A stretch of DNA of 64,000 bases. Source: Sulfurovum sp. (GTDB taxonomy: Bacteria; Campylobacterota; Campylobacteria; Campylobacterales; Sulfurovaceae). The DNA lies in contig JAGSGJ010000004.1 of NCBI GenBank assembly GCA_023955225.1, positions 9,953 through 73,952 on the forward strand. Reading direction: 5' to 3'. Position 1 is the first letter of the stretch; the number at the start of each line of letters is the position of its first letter. Shown one piece after another: positions 1 to 7,948 of the stretch. The position numbers were made by a program, and so were the translations under genes. Under the pieces are notes generated by a model. That model searched no databases and was not told where the DNA came from. It saw only the letters and a list, made by a program, of their open reading frames with translations.

Positions 1-40
1 TTATCTATATATCGCACAAATTACAGGCTAATGTTTCTCC

Positions 41-1366
41 TTGATACGGTTTTTCCCTAGTAAACACCACAAAATACTTAAGCTTTCTCTCCCTGCAGCG
101 GTGAATTCGCTGCTGGATATGTTGCAGGTGATCACGGACCTTATCATGGTGGGGCGTATATCTGCTTTTGCCGTAGCAGCAGTAGGGCTTGGATTGCAGT
201 CTCTTATTTTCTTATTTGCTATGCTTTCTTTGCTTCACATCGGTACTTCAGCATTGCTTTCTCGTTTTATTGGAGCGGGGCAGATGAACCGGGCATCGGT
301 AGGACTTTCAACCCTGCTTCATTTTGTTCTCTATATCTCTCTGCCTCTCATGGTCCTATGGTACTTTTTAGCCTCAAATGTCTATGTATGGTTCGGTACG
401 GTACCTGAGGTTATCACATTGGGTGAAGATTATGTACAAACGTTGACATGGATGCTTCCCTTTGTATTGGGAAAACTGGTTTTTGTTACTGCACTTAACT
501 CCGCAGGAGATACAAAGACACCTATGAAGATAAAGATAGCCTCCATCCTGCTCAACGTATTTTTAAACTATCTGTTTATCTTCGGTAATTATGGATTTCC
601 GGAACTGGGTGTGATGGGTGCAGCTGTAGGTACAGTGATAGTCAATATCTTAGAACTGATCGTCTATATGTATCTCTACCTTAGACATAAAACTCCCTAT
701 ATCCCTGCCTGGCACTACTCTAAATCACTCTTGAAACGTGCACTAAAAGTAGGTATTCTAGCTTCGTTTGAACGTACTTTGACATTTGGAAGTTTCATGC
801 TTTTTACTGTGATCATCGCAGACTATGGTACAGAAGTGTTGGCAGGATATCAGATAGGGTTGAGGGTAGAAGGATTGGCTTTCATGCCGGGCATTGGATT
901 TACTATTGCTGCGATGGCACTGATGGGACAAGGCTTAGGTGCCAAAAAGCCTGAACAGTCTAGAGAGGATGTCATTCTCGTACTTAAATACACCGTAGGT
1001 CTCATGTTCTTTCTTTCCTTTTTTATGATATTTATGCCAGAGAAGATCGTATGGTTTTTTACCGATGATACCCAGACCATTGAAGAAGCGAGTCTTTATT
1101 TGCGTATTGTAGGATTGTCACAAATCCCTTTGGCATATAATTTTGTTCTCTCTGGAGCTTTACGAGGGGCAGGAGACACCAAGAGAACGTTGAAGATCAA
1201 TCTTATTTCTGTATGGTTTGTTCGAATTATTCCTGCTTTTGTGTTAAGTTGGTATTTTGAGTCTATCTTCTTGGTCTATATCGCGATGATATCAGATACG
1301 TTTGTGAAAGCTATATGGCTATGGAGAACCTTTGATAAAGGTGAATGGCAAAAGATCAAAGTATAA
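41..1366 (+). CDS. MATE-family multidrug/Na+ efflux protein
   Basis: A 441-residue integral membrane protein with about twelve hydrophobic segments arranged as two similar halves, the layout of MatE exporters, which expel cationic drugs or metabolites in exchange for Na+ or H+. Motifs typical of the family are visible: an N-terminal PAAVNSLLDMLQVITDLIMVG segment and, in the second half, SGALRGAGDTKRT, echoed by NSAGDTKTPMK in the first half. The only usable start is TTG at 41, because an in-frame stop lies at 29-31; the ATG at 31 is in another frame and ends at once. No good ribosome site is visible, so the start is uncertain. Substrate unknown. Confidence 0.9.
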   Translation: MIRFFPSKHHKILKLSLPAAVNSLLDMLQVITDLIMVGRISAFAVAAVGLGLQSLIFLFAMLSLLHIGTSALLSRFIGAGQMNRASVGLSTLLHFVLYISLPLMVLWYFLASNVYVWFGTVPEVITLGEDYVQTLTWMLPFVLGKLVFVTALNSAGDTKTPMKIKIASILLNVFLNYLFIFGNYGFPELGVMGAAVGTVIVNILELIVYMYLYLRHKTPYIPAWHYSKSLLKRALKVGILASFERTLTFGSFMLFTVIIADYGTEVLAGYQIGLRVEGLAFMPGIGFTIAAMALMGQGLGAKKPEQSREDVILVLKYTVGLMFFLSFFMIFMPEKIVWFFTDDTQTIEEASLYLRIVGLSQIPLAYNFVLSGALRGAGDTKRTLKINLISVWFVRIIPAFVLSWYFESIFLVYIAMISDTFVKAIWLWRTFDKGEWQKIKV

Positions 1367-1478
1367 ATGGTCTATTGCACAGTATATTTCCTCTTCTAGG
1401 CTTTTAAACTAGACTTGCTAGTCCTTCAAGACTAAAAGACAAAATCTACTGCACACTAGATCATTTCTAAGTCTTACG
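1367..1478. other. Convergent intergenic region
   Basis: This gap separates the MATE gene (+) from the SDR gene (-), so both end here. It contains a short ACTAG/CTAGT inverted repeat near 1409-1423 that may help termination, but no T-run follows it. I see no gene. Confidence 0.4.
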
Positions 1479-2171
1479 TTACATCGTCCTTACATCTAAA
1501 AAACTTCCACTCTCATAGGCTAAAAGTTTAGGGAAGGTTTCGATGAGATGTTTGGCTACTTCTTCTGGTGTTCGTATATTTCCTTCTTTAAGTTGTTTGG
1601 CTGAAGGATATACTTCATCGTTGACTTCGTCAATAATATGTTGAACCATAGGGGTGTGTATGACACCAGGTGCAAGTGCAGTAAAATGGATCTCTGGCAA
1701 CTCTTTAGCGTATACACTTAATAACATGTTGAGACCTGATTTAGAGAGTGAATAGGCACCCCAACCTTTAGATCCGTTGATCGCAGCACCTGAACTTATG
1801 CCTACTATTTGTTTTACCTGTGCATGTGCATGCAGGGTATCTATTAGTTCTTTGTTTGCCCAGACGTTGACTTCCATAACTGCTTTAGCATCCATTAAAT
1901 CTGTTTTAGAGAGTGTCTGTATCTCACCTAAAACTCCAGCATTGAGGATTACAATGTCAAATGATCGGTGTGCAAGAAATTCTTTAAGTGTAGATTGGAT
2001 CATAAAAGTTTCACTCAGATCATAGGGGAAGAAGAAAAAATGGGGGTAACGGTCAAGTTTTGTTGGAATGGTCTTCCCTATGGCATAGACATTGTCTCCA
2101 TTTTCCAAATATTCTTTGGCCAAGGCTTCGCCAAGTCCGGAACTCACACCTGTAATAAGTATATTTTCCAT
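1479..2171 (-). CDS. Short-chain dehydrogenase/reductase (classical SDR)
   Basis: A 230-residue NAD(P)-dependent oxidoreductase. The Rossmann nucleotide motif TGVSSGLG lies at residues 7-14, the structural NAG motif at 77-79, catalytic Ser near 126-127 and the YSLSK active-site motif with Tyr140 and Lys144, all at the spacing expected for classical SDRs of about 250 residues. A PGVIHTPM segment after the active site is also typical. The substrate cannot be read from sequence. It is transcribed divergently from the 81-residue gene at 2290 and converges on the MATE gene, so it is probably monocistronic. Confidence 0.88.
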   Translation of the reverse strand: MENILITGVSSGLGEALAKEYLENGDNVYAIGKTIPTKLDRYPHFFFFPYDLSETFMIQSTLKEFLAHRSFDIVILNAGVLGEIQTLSKTDLMDAKAVMEVNVWANKELIDTLHAHAQVKQIVGISSGAAINGSKGWGAYSLSKSGLNMLLSVYAKELPEIHFTALAPGVIHTPMVQHIIDEVNDEVYPSAKQLKEGNIRTPEEVAKHLIETFPKLLAYESGSFLDVRTM

Positions 2172-2208
2172 GATGTAATCCTTTTGTAATATATTTGTCC
2201 TTTTGATA

Positions 2209-2217
2209 TGATATAAT
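2209..2217 (+). promoter_or_regulatory. Extended -10 promoter (TGATATAAT)
   Basis: A perfect TATAAT with an upstream TG dinucleotide, about 73 bases before the start at 2290. Campylobacterota sigma-70 promoters rely on an extended -10 and lack a conserved -35, so no -35 is claimed. Confidence 0.6.
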
Positions 2218-2232
2218 TATATCCAAAAGTGA

Positions 2233-2267
2233 AAGTCTCATCCAACGGTGACACTTTAGTGAGACTT
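2233..2267 (+). repeat. Intergenic stem-loop element, copy 1
   Basis: Arms AAGTCTCA (2233-2240) and TGAGACTT (2260-2267) are perfect complements. The segment CTTTAGTGAG near its end is shared with copies at 3320 and 15946, and TTTAAGTGAG at 51511 is close. It ends 22 bases before the downstream start codon, so it sits in the transcribed leader. Confidence 0.6.
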
Positions 2268-2289
2268 AATTTTATACAAAAGGACAGAG

Positions 2290-2535
2290 ATGAGCAACAA
2301 TAAAGAGGTAAAAACTTTAGATGAGAGAATCGATCGTATTTATAAAATGGCAAAAGAACACTTTGGTGAAGTACGTTTTGTAGGGATAAAAAAACATACG
2401 AAGATCGGTTGGGTTGCTAAAATACAATTTGATGAGTTTGAGTCTCTTGTTGCAGAAGGTGAAAATGCTATTGATGCATTGAAAAACCTGCGTAAACGTC
2501 TTTCAAAAATTATAGACCGTTACAACATGGTATGA
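2290..2535 (+). CDS. Conserved hypothetical protein, 81 residues
   Basis: A small soluble, charged protein with no signal peptide or membrane segment. I do not recognise the family. It has a predicted helix rich in Lys/Arg at each end and a central stretch, WVAKIQFDEFESLVAEGENA, that resembles an alpha/beta fold. The gene starts with ATG after an AGGACAGAG ribosome site and is followed three bases later by aroK, which has a weak TTG start, so the two are probably translationally coupled. A stem-loop repeat lies in its leader. Confidence 0.7.
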   Translation: MSNNKEVKTLDERIDRIYKMAKEHFGEVRFVGIKKHTKIGWVAKIQFDEFESLVAEGENAIDALKNLRKRLSKIIDRYNMV

Positions 2536-2538
2536 ATT

Positions 2539-3051
2539 TTGAAAAAGAATATTATACTTATTGGTTTCATGGGTGTAGGTAAAGGTACTACTGCACGTGC
2601 ATTTACAAAAAAATACGGTACCTATATTATAGACACAGATGATCTTATAGAATCCAAAGAGAAAAAAGAAGTCAAAAAGATCTTTGCCAAAAAAGGTGAA
2701 GCCTATTTTAGAGCACAAGAACAGGAAACTGCCAACTGGATAGAAAAATGTGTCACAGGTACATTTATCTCTTGTGGTGGTGGTTTTTACAAGGTAGATA
2801 ACCTTAAAAAACTTGGTACGGTAGTGTTGCTTGATGCTTCATTTGAGTGGATACATAACCGCTTGAAAACAGCGAAGAATTCTGAAAATAAATTGGCAAA
2901 ACGCCCACTTTTTTCACAAGAGAAAAAGGCTAAAAAACTCTATGAAGAACGTGAACAAGCCTATAAAAAACTGGCAGATGTTGTTATCGATGTAGAGAAT
3001 CTTACCTTAGATGAACAGCTGGAACAAATTGCGAAGAAGTGTAAACTTTAG
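2539..3051 (+). CDS. aroK: Shikimate kinase
   Basis: A 170-residue P-loop kinase that phosphorylates shikimate in the aromatic amino acid pathway. The Walker A motif GFMGVGKGT is at residues 9-17 with Lys15; the DTDDLIE shikimate/Mg motif follows at about 33-39, the substrate-binding CGGG near 79-82, and the lid arginine in KRPLF. The P-loop has Gly rather than the usual Ser after the lysine, with Thr17 next, as in adenylate kinases. Translation begins at TTG (2539), three bases after the preceding gene, which suggests coupling. Its stop codon overlaps the stop of the opposing gene at 3048. Length fits the family. Confidence 0.9.
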   Translation: MKKNIILIGFMGVGKGTTARAFTKKYGTYIIDTDDLIESKEKKEVKKIFAKKGEAYFRAQEQETANWIEKCVTGTFISCGGGFYKVDNLKKLGTVVLLDASFEWIHNRLKTAKNSENKLAKRPLFSQEKKAKKLYEEREQAYKKLADVVIDVENLTLDEQLEQIAKKCKL

Positions 3052-3272
3052 CGATCTTTATGTTGTAAGCTCCAATGATCCAACCCTTTATATACTGCGG
3101 TCAGTAAGCCAAATATAAGCATGGTACTACCCATACAGTAGGGTGCCTGTTCTATAAATGGGGCAGGAGATTGTGAGATGCTAACGATAACATATCCCCA
3201 CAATATAAAAGCGATGAGCCCCAGCAGTCTTTTTGTCCATGTGATAAGTGAGAGGGTCGTTTCTTTTTCCAT
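3048..3272 (-). CDS. Small two-helix membrane protein
   Basis: A 74-residue protein with two hydrophobic segments, roughly residues 16-34 and 47-62, separated by a short loop containing Pro and Cys, and a charged C terminus. I do not recognise a family. It converges with aroK so tightly that the two stop codons overlap, and it is divergent from ispA. The compact layout and clean membrane topology support a real gene, but no motif gives a function. Confidence 0.55.
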   Translation of the reverse strand: MEKETTLSLITWTKRLLGLIAFILWGYVIVSISQSPAPFIEQAPYCMGSTMLIFGLLTAVYKGLDHWSLQHKDR

Positions 3273-3295
3273 ACGCTTATTTTATCCAAATTCGA

Positions 3296-3301
3296 TATAA
3301 T
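3296..3301 (+). promoter_or_regulatory. -10 box (TATAAT) for ispA
   Basis: Perfect TATAAT about 100 bases before the chosen ispA start at 3400, followed by a stem-loop repeat (3320-3350) in the leader. Confidence 0.5.
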
Positions 3302-3319
3302 TTCAGCAATAAAATCCTA

Positions 3320-3350
3320 TCACTCTTCACAAAGTGAAAGCTTTAGTGAG
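3320..3350 (+). repeat. Intergenic stem-loop element, copy 2
   Basis: Outer arms TCACT (3320-3324) and AGTGA (3345-3349) enclose an inner hairpin TTCAC-AAA-GTGAA (3326-3338). The distal sequence GCTTTAGTGAG matches copy 4 at 15980-15990. It lies in the ispA leader, 50 bases before the start codon. Confidence 0.6.
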
Positions 3351-3399
3351 ATGAATGAAGTATGAGCTTTGCTTGTGCTTCAGAAGAAAGACAATAATC

Positions 3400-4248
3400 A
3401 TGCAAAGATTCGAAACGTATCTAAACGAAAACTTACCTGAAGTACCAAGCTTCCACCCTGTGTATGAGGAAGCACTGGGTGTAATGCTGACTGCTGGTGG
3501 AAAACGTTTTCGTCCTATGTTACTGTTAAACATCGTTGATGCCTATGAACCAATGCTTTACAACTCTGCATTACCCGTAGCGCTTGCACTTGAAATGTTC
3601 CACACATACTCTCTCATACATGATGACCTTCCTGCCATGGATGATGCAGATCTGCGTCGTGGACATCAAACTTTACATAAACGTTTTGATGAGGTGACTG
3701 CTATACTTGCGGGGGATGCACTCAATACCGATGCTTTTTATCTCATCGCCAAAGCACCACTGCGTGAAGATGTTAAAATAAAACTTGTAGAACTGCTTGC
3801 ACGTGATGGAGGTAGTCGCGGTATGGTGCTTGGACAAGCCATAGACTGTTATTTTGAAAACAAGCCCCTTGAGCTTGAACAAGTCAAAACACTGCATAAA
3901 AATAAAACAGCCAAACTCATCGCTATCTCTTTACAGATGGGAGCGGTCATCGTAGGGCTTGAGAAGAAGGCACAGGATAACCTGTATACATTTGGCATAG
4001 ACCTTGGGCTGCTTTTTCAGATACAAGATGATATTATAGATGAGACACAGAGTGAAGAAGAGGCGGGTAAAACGACAGGAAATGACGCAGATAAAAATAG
4101 CTTTGTCAATCTTTTAGGGCTGGAGAAAACTGTGGTGGAAGCAGATACTCTGGCAAAAGATTTACAAAGACGATTTGAAGACTTTGATGAAAAGTTGCAA
4201 ACAGCTTTACAACCCTTGATGAACACATACCTATACAGACATAACTAA
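3400..4248 (+). CDS. ispA: Polyprenyl synthetase (farnesyl/geranyl diphosphate synthase)
   Basis: A trans-isoprenyl diphosphate synthase that condenses isopentenyl diphosphate with an allylic primer. The first aspartate-rich motif is in LIHDDLPAMDDADLRRG and the second in LFQIQDDIIDET; the GGKRFRP substrate motif lies near the N terminus. I start at ATG 3400 (282 residues), not the upstream ATG at 3355, because AGAAGAAAG precedes 3400 at ribosome-site distance and the family begins with a helix like MQRFETYLNE; the extra 15 residues are encoded by leader sequence next to a repeat element. The transketolase gene follows 10 bases later, an order I recall from Campylobacter (ispA-tkt). Confidence 0.92.
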   Translation: MQRFETYLNENLPEVPSFHPVYEEALGVMLTAGGKRFRPMLLLNIVDAYEPMLYNSALPVALALEMFHTYSLIHDDLPAMDDADLRRGHQTLHKRFDEVTAILAGDALNTDAFYLIAKAPLREDVKIKLVELLARDGGSRGMVLGQAIDCYFENKPLELEQVKTLHKNKTAKLIAISLQMGAVIVGLEKKAQDNLYTFGIDLGLLFQIQDDIIDETQSEEEAGKTTGNDADKNSFVNLLGLEKTVVEADTLAKDLQRRFEDFDEKLQTALQPLMNTYLYRHN

Positions 4249-4258
4249 AGGAATTACT

Positions 4259-6247
4259 ATGGCAATGACAGAGCAAAACATTATGCGTAAAAAGATGGCA
4301 AACACGATCAGGTTTTTAGCAGCAGATATGGTACAAAAAGCAAATTCAGGACACCCGGGTGCACCTATGGGACTTGCAGATATCGCAGTGGTACTTTCTG
4401 AAAAACTGAGCCACAATCCTAAAAACCCCAAATGGCTCAACCGTGACCGTTTGGTATTTTCAGGTGGACACGGTTCAGCGCTCATCTATTCACTTTTACA
4501 CCTTTGTGGTTATGATCTAAGTCTTGATGACTTGAAAAATTTTCGTCAATTAGATTCAAGAACACCAGGGCATCCGGAGTATGGTCACACAGATGGCATT
4601 GAAATTACGACTGGACCATTGGGACAGGGTATCGCCAATGCTGTAGGTTTTGCGATGGCTGAAGCTTACACGGCAAATCAGGTAAATTCTGAAACGTGTG
4701 AACTTATTGATCATAAAGTGTATTGTCTTTGTGGTGATGGTGACTTACAAGAGGGTATCTCGTATGAAGCATGTGCCCTAGCAGGACACCTTGGACTTAA
4801 AGACATGGTATTGATCTATGACAATAATGCGATCACTATTGAAGGTTCTACAAGTATTGCCTGGTCCGAAGATGTAGAAAAACGTTTTGAAGCACAGAAC
4901 TGGAACGTGATGAAGATCAACGGGCACTGTTATGACGACATCGAAAAAGCCTTAGAAGAAGTAAAAACAGCAACGAAGCCTACGATTATCATTGCAAACA
5001 CTATCATCGGTAAGGGTGCAGGTGAGCTTGAGGGGACACACCATACACATGGTGCACCTCTTGGAGATAAAATCATTGCTGAGTCTAAGGAAAAAGAAGG
5101 GTTTAACCCAGATGAAACATTCCAAATTCCTGAAGATGTTTTACTCAGATTCAGATGTGCATTAGAGCAGGGTGAACTTGCAGAGAAAGAGTGGATACAC
5201 AGACAAAAAGAAGCACCGCTCATAGAGCAAAATATAGCTCTGGAAAAACTTTTAAATCCAGATTTCTCTGCTATTTCGTTCCCAGATTTTTCTGGAGATG
5301 CAGCGATGGCAACAAGAGATTCAAACGGTAAGATACTCAATGCTATTGCAGCAGCTGTGCCTTCTTTCCTTGGTGGTTCGGCAGATCTTGCACCGTCAAA
5401 CAAAACTGAGTTAAAAAACATGGGAGACTTTCCTAAAGGAAGAAACCTGCACTTTGGTATCCGTGAGCACTCGATGGCTGCGATTACCAATGCTATGGCG
5501 CTTTATGGTACGACGATTCCTTTTAATGCAACGTTCTTTGTATTTTCTGATTATCTCAAACCTGCAGCACGTATCGCGGCACTTACAGGCATCCAAAACT
5601 TCTTTGTATGGACCCATGACAGTATCGGTGTAGGTGAAGATGGTCCAACGCATGAGCCTATCGAGCACATTTCTCAGTTTAGAGCATTACCAAACTTCTA
5701 TGTATGGAGACCGGCAGATGCAACTGAAAATGTTGAAGCATGGAAAACTGCTCTGACTATACAAGCACCACACGGTTTTGTACTTAGCCGTCAAAAACTT
5801 AAAACACTTAAACCAAAAAGAGACTTTGGTGAAGTAAGCAAAGGTGCCTACATCGTTAAAAAAAGAAAAGATGCGAACTTTACACTGATGGCTTCAGGTT
5901 CAGAATTGATGCCTTGCCTAAAAGCGGCATGTCACTTGGCAGTACTTGGGATCAAAGCAAACGTTGTTTCTGTGCCATGTCTTGACCTCTTTAACGAACA
6001 AGATGCAGAATACAAAGCAACAGTTGTGGACCCAAGTACGAAAGTACTGGCAGTTGAAGCAGCTACAGCTACAGAATTCTATCGCTATGCAGATGATGTA
6101 CTGGGTATGGAAAGCTTCGGAGCATCAGCACCGGCAGACTTACTTTTTGAAAAGTTTGGATTTACCCAGGAAGGTATCATGAAACGTGCATGTAAGTTAA
6201 TGGATGTAGCGTATAGAGAAGTAGAGCTTGGAGAGTGTAAACTCTAG
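4259..6247 (+). CDS. tkt: Transketolase
   Basis: A 662-residue thiamine diphosphate enzyme that moves two-carbon units in the pentose phosphate pathway; in an autotroph it would also serve sugar synthesis. The ThDP/Mg motif begins with GDGDLQEG near residue 158 and ends with DNN about 30 residues later. SGHPGAPMG near residue 27 and GGHGSALIYSLLH near 75 are classic. The central domain has FGIREHSM and THDSIGVGEDGPTHEP, and the C-terminal transketolase domain ends at the normal length. ATG 4259 is preceded by AAGGAA. It is probably in one transcript with ispA. Confidence 0.96.
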   Translation: MAMTEQNIMRKKMANTIRFLAADMVQKANSGHPGAPMGLADIAVVLSEKLSHNPKNPKWLNRDRLVFSGGHGSALIYSLLHLCGYDLSLDDLKNFRQLDSRTPGHPEYGHTDGIEITTGPLGQGIANAVGFAMAEAYTANQVNSETCELIDHKVYCLCGDGDLQEGISYEACALAGHLGLKDMVLIYDNNAITIEGSTSIAWSEDVEKRFEAQNWNVMKINGHCYDDIEKALEEVKTATKPTIIIANTIIGKGAGELEGTHHTHGAPLGDKIIAESKEKEGFNPDETFQIPEDVLLRFRCALEQGELAEKEWIHRQKEAPLIEQNIALEKLLNPDFSAISFPDFSGDAAMATRDSNGKILNAIAAAVPSFLGGSADLAPSNKTELKNMGDFPKGRNLHFGIREHSMAAITNAMALYGTTIPFNATFFVFSDYLKPAARIAALTGIQNFFVWTHDSIGVGEDGPTHEPIEHISQFRALPNFYVWRPADATENVEAWKTALTIQAPHGFVLSRQKLKTLKPKRDFGEVSKGAYIVKKRKDANFTLMASGSELMPCLKAACHLAVLGIKANVVSVPCLDLFNEQDAEYKATVVDPSTKVLAVEAATATEFYRYADDVLGMESFGASAPADLLFEKFGFTQEGIMKRACKLMDVAYREVELGECKL

Positions 6248-6283
6248 TTCTTTTGTGCTCTTGCATCCTCTTGGTTCGAAGCT

Positions 6284-6964
6284 TTAGGGCTTCGTTTCAG
6301 AGGATAATGACATTAACTCTTTTTCAATAATATAACCTTCTCTTATTTTTGTTTGTATTATATCAAAGGGTAGTTTTTTCCTAAGTTCAACAAGTAACTG
6401 TCTTAAGGGATACGTCTCTTTAATTTCGCCTTCCCACACATAATCGTAAACCATCTCATTGGAAACAACCGTGTCTATATGTTTCATCAATATAGCACAA
6501 AATCTTTTTTCTTTATATCTTAATTTGATAGGCCTGTTCTGATAATAAAATTCTTCACTGCTGAGATCATAGGTAAGTTCATCGTTTAAAGTAATCATTA
6601 CAGGTTTCTTGAGCGTCAACAAATTATTGATCCGTATATCTAGTTCTTTTAAATGGAATGGTTTTTTGATGTATTCACTGCAACCATTTTCAAAGGCGGT
6701 GGAAAAATTTTGTATCTCCAAAGATGCGGTAATGATGATGATAGGGGTATCAAGATCTGTTTTTCTAATGTGTTTAAGTAGGTCTAACCCATTAATACGA
6801 GGAATATTAATATCAATAATATAAAGATCAAAATCCCCACTATCTATCTGGTCAAGGGCTTTTAACCCATCTTTTACACTTACTGTATCAAATGCTTTAA
6901 TCTTACAAAATTCACTAATGGCGATGTTCAGCTGGACATCATCTTCTATTATTAATACTTTCAT
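6284..6964 (-). CDS. OmpR/PhoB-type response regulator (orphan)
   Basis: A 226-residue two-domain regulator. The receiver domain has the acidic pair Asp8-Asp9, phosphoacceptor Asp51 in YIIDINIPRINGLDLL, conserved Thr79 and Lys101 in IKKPF. A winged-helix DNA-binding domain follows from about residue 120 (ELTYDLSSEEFYYQNRPIKLRYKEKRFCAILM...REGYII). No sensor kinase gene is adjacent, so its partner and targets are unknown. It stands alone with a 300-base upstream gap and converges with tkt. Its 3' end is within a GAAGC/GCTTC hairpin that may act as a terminator. Confidence 0.9.
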   Translation of the reverse strand: MKVLIIEDDVQLNIAISEFCKIKAFDTVSVKDGLKALDQIDSGDFDLYIIDINIPRINGLDLLKHIRKTDLDTPIIIITASLEIQNFSTAFENGCSEYIKKPFHLKELDIRINNLLTLKKPVMITLNDELTYDLSSEEFYYQNRPIKLRYKEKRFCAILMKHIDTVVSNEMVYDYVWEGEIKETYPLRQLLVELRKKLPFDIIQTKIREGYIIEKELMSLSSETKP

Positions 6965-7270
6965 GAGTGAAGTATAGTATAAAAGATGTAATATCTATGT
7001 CATATTAAAGTGACGAAATTTGACAACTTCTTGTTAATAAGTGTGGTTAAAATAGTTGTAAAGGAAAATTGAAGAAGATGACATCTATTCATAAAACGTT
7101 ATATAGTCAATGAATTAGCAGCATTCATTTTTTGAAAAATCCTATAGTTATGCTTATTGCAGATGAAAATCGTTTCTATAGTGGAGATTAAATTTTCCAC
7201 TTTAACGAGAGATAATATGAACGTCCTTCAGTCATATCTCCATTCACAGAACATATTAAGATACAAGCGT
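6965..7270. other. 306-base intergenic region before the orphan regulator
   Basis: No convincing gene is seen on either strand. It must carry the promoter of the response regulator (minus strand; TATACT-like sequence near 6970-6980) and the 3' end of the gene ending at 7271. Near the latter is an inverted repeat AGTGGA (7180-7185)/TCCACT (7196-7201), and an imperfect hairpin GAGATA.../...ATCTC around 7208-7242, both candidate terminators. A 100-codon + strand reading frame here runs antisense into the next gene and looks like chance. Confidence 0.4.
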
Positions 7271-7948
7271 TTATTCCGGAGGGCAGACAAAGTATCGCAT
7301 ATTGATACTTTGCAGCGGAGAACTCCATCCTATATAGTAGGTTTTTTCTGCATTTTTTACAAGTGTATAGTCTTCTTGAAAATAGTGTTTCAGTACGGTT
7401 TCTATGGAGGCACTTTGACCTTTTGTCTCTACTACCCAGACAAAGGTCAGTTTTTTTAACTGATGCACTTCTTTTCTTTTGCGGATGATGGCACGTAAAG
7501 AGGCTTCTGCCTCACAATCCGTAGTCTGTTCAGGCAGAACAGTAACATCAATCACAGCTTCTAACCCATCGACACTTTGGATTTTTTTCCAGTAGTCGTG
7601 TTTAAATTTATTGAAAAATGTCGGTTTGGGAATGGCTTTGTTTTGGGATACGATATAGTTGACCCTTTGGATGTAAGAAGGGGTATTTGCAACAATTTGT
7701 TCGATCTGCGTGTCGTCATAGGCACAAGGGGTAAAACCTTCTTCATCTAAAAGATTATTTTGCGTAAAAAAAGTAATAGAGAAAGGTTCTTTGATCCTCG
7801 TTTGTTCATGTACGACAGCGACGGGGTAGTCTTTTTGACATCCATAGTGACTCTCATTAAAGAGTAGATGTAAAGACTCTTTTATCTCTGTGTCAGAAGG
7901 CGCATGTAGTAGTGCCTCCTGCAGTTCTTTAATGAGAGGCGCAAGCAT
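7271..7948 (-). CDS. Conserved hypothetical protein, 225 residues
   Basis: A soluble acidic protein without signal peptide or membrane segments that I cannot assign. It mixes predicted helices and strands, and the middle contains IQSVDGLEAVIDVTVLP, the later half LKKLTFVWVVETKG and the end YFVCPPE. Its ATG overlaps the stop of the MFS gene upstream by one base (TAATG), so it is almost certainly translated from the same transcript and may serve the same process as that transporter. No catalytic motif is evident. Confidence 0.7.
   Translation of the reverse strand: MLAPLIKELQEALLHAPSDTEIKESLHLLFNESHYGCQKDYPVAVVHEQTRIKEPFSITFFTQNNLLDEEGFTPCAYDDTQIEQIVANTPSYIQRVNYIVSQNKAIPKPTFFNKFKHDYWKKIQSVDGLEAVIDVTVLPEQTTDCEAEASLRAIIRKRKEVHQLKKLTFVWVVETKGQSASIETVLKHYFQEDYTLVKNAEKTYYIGWSSPLQSINMRYFVCPPE

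Noticed and set aside
4930..5490. 186-codon minus-strand frame inside the transketolase gene
   Set aside because: The + strand protein is clearly transketolase; this frame has no ribosome site or domain.
6271..6296. tRNA-like sequence (TTCGAAGC)
   Set aside because: The short TTCGA match is not part of a cloverleaf; it is a hairpin at the tkt/regulator 3' ends. No tRNA was found in the window.
7157..7459. 100-codon + strand reading frame
   Set aside because: It runs antisense into the 225-residue gene, has no ribosome site and its residues look like a back-translation of that gene.
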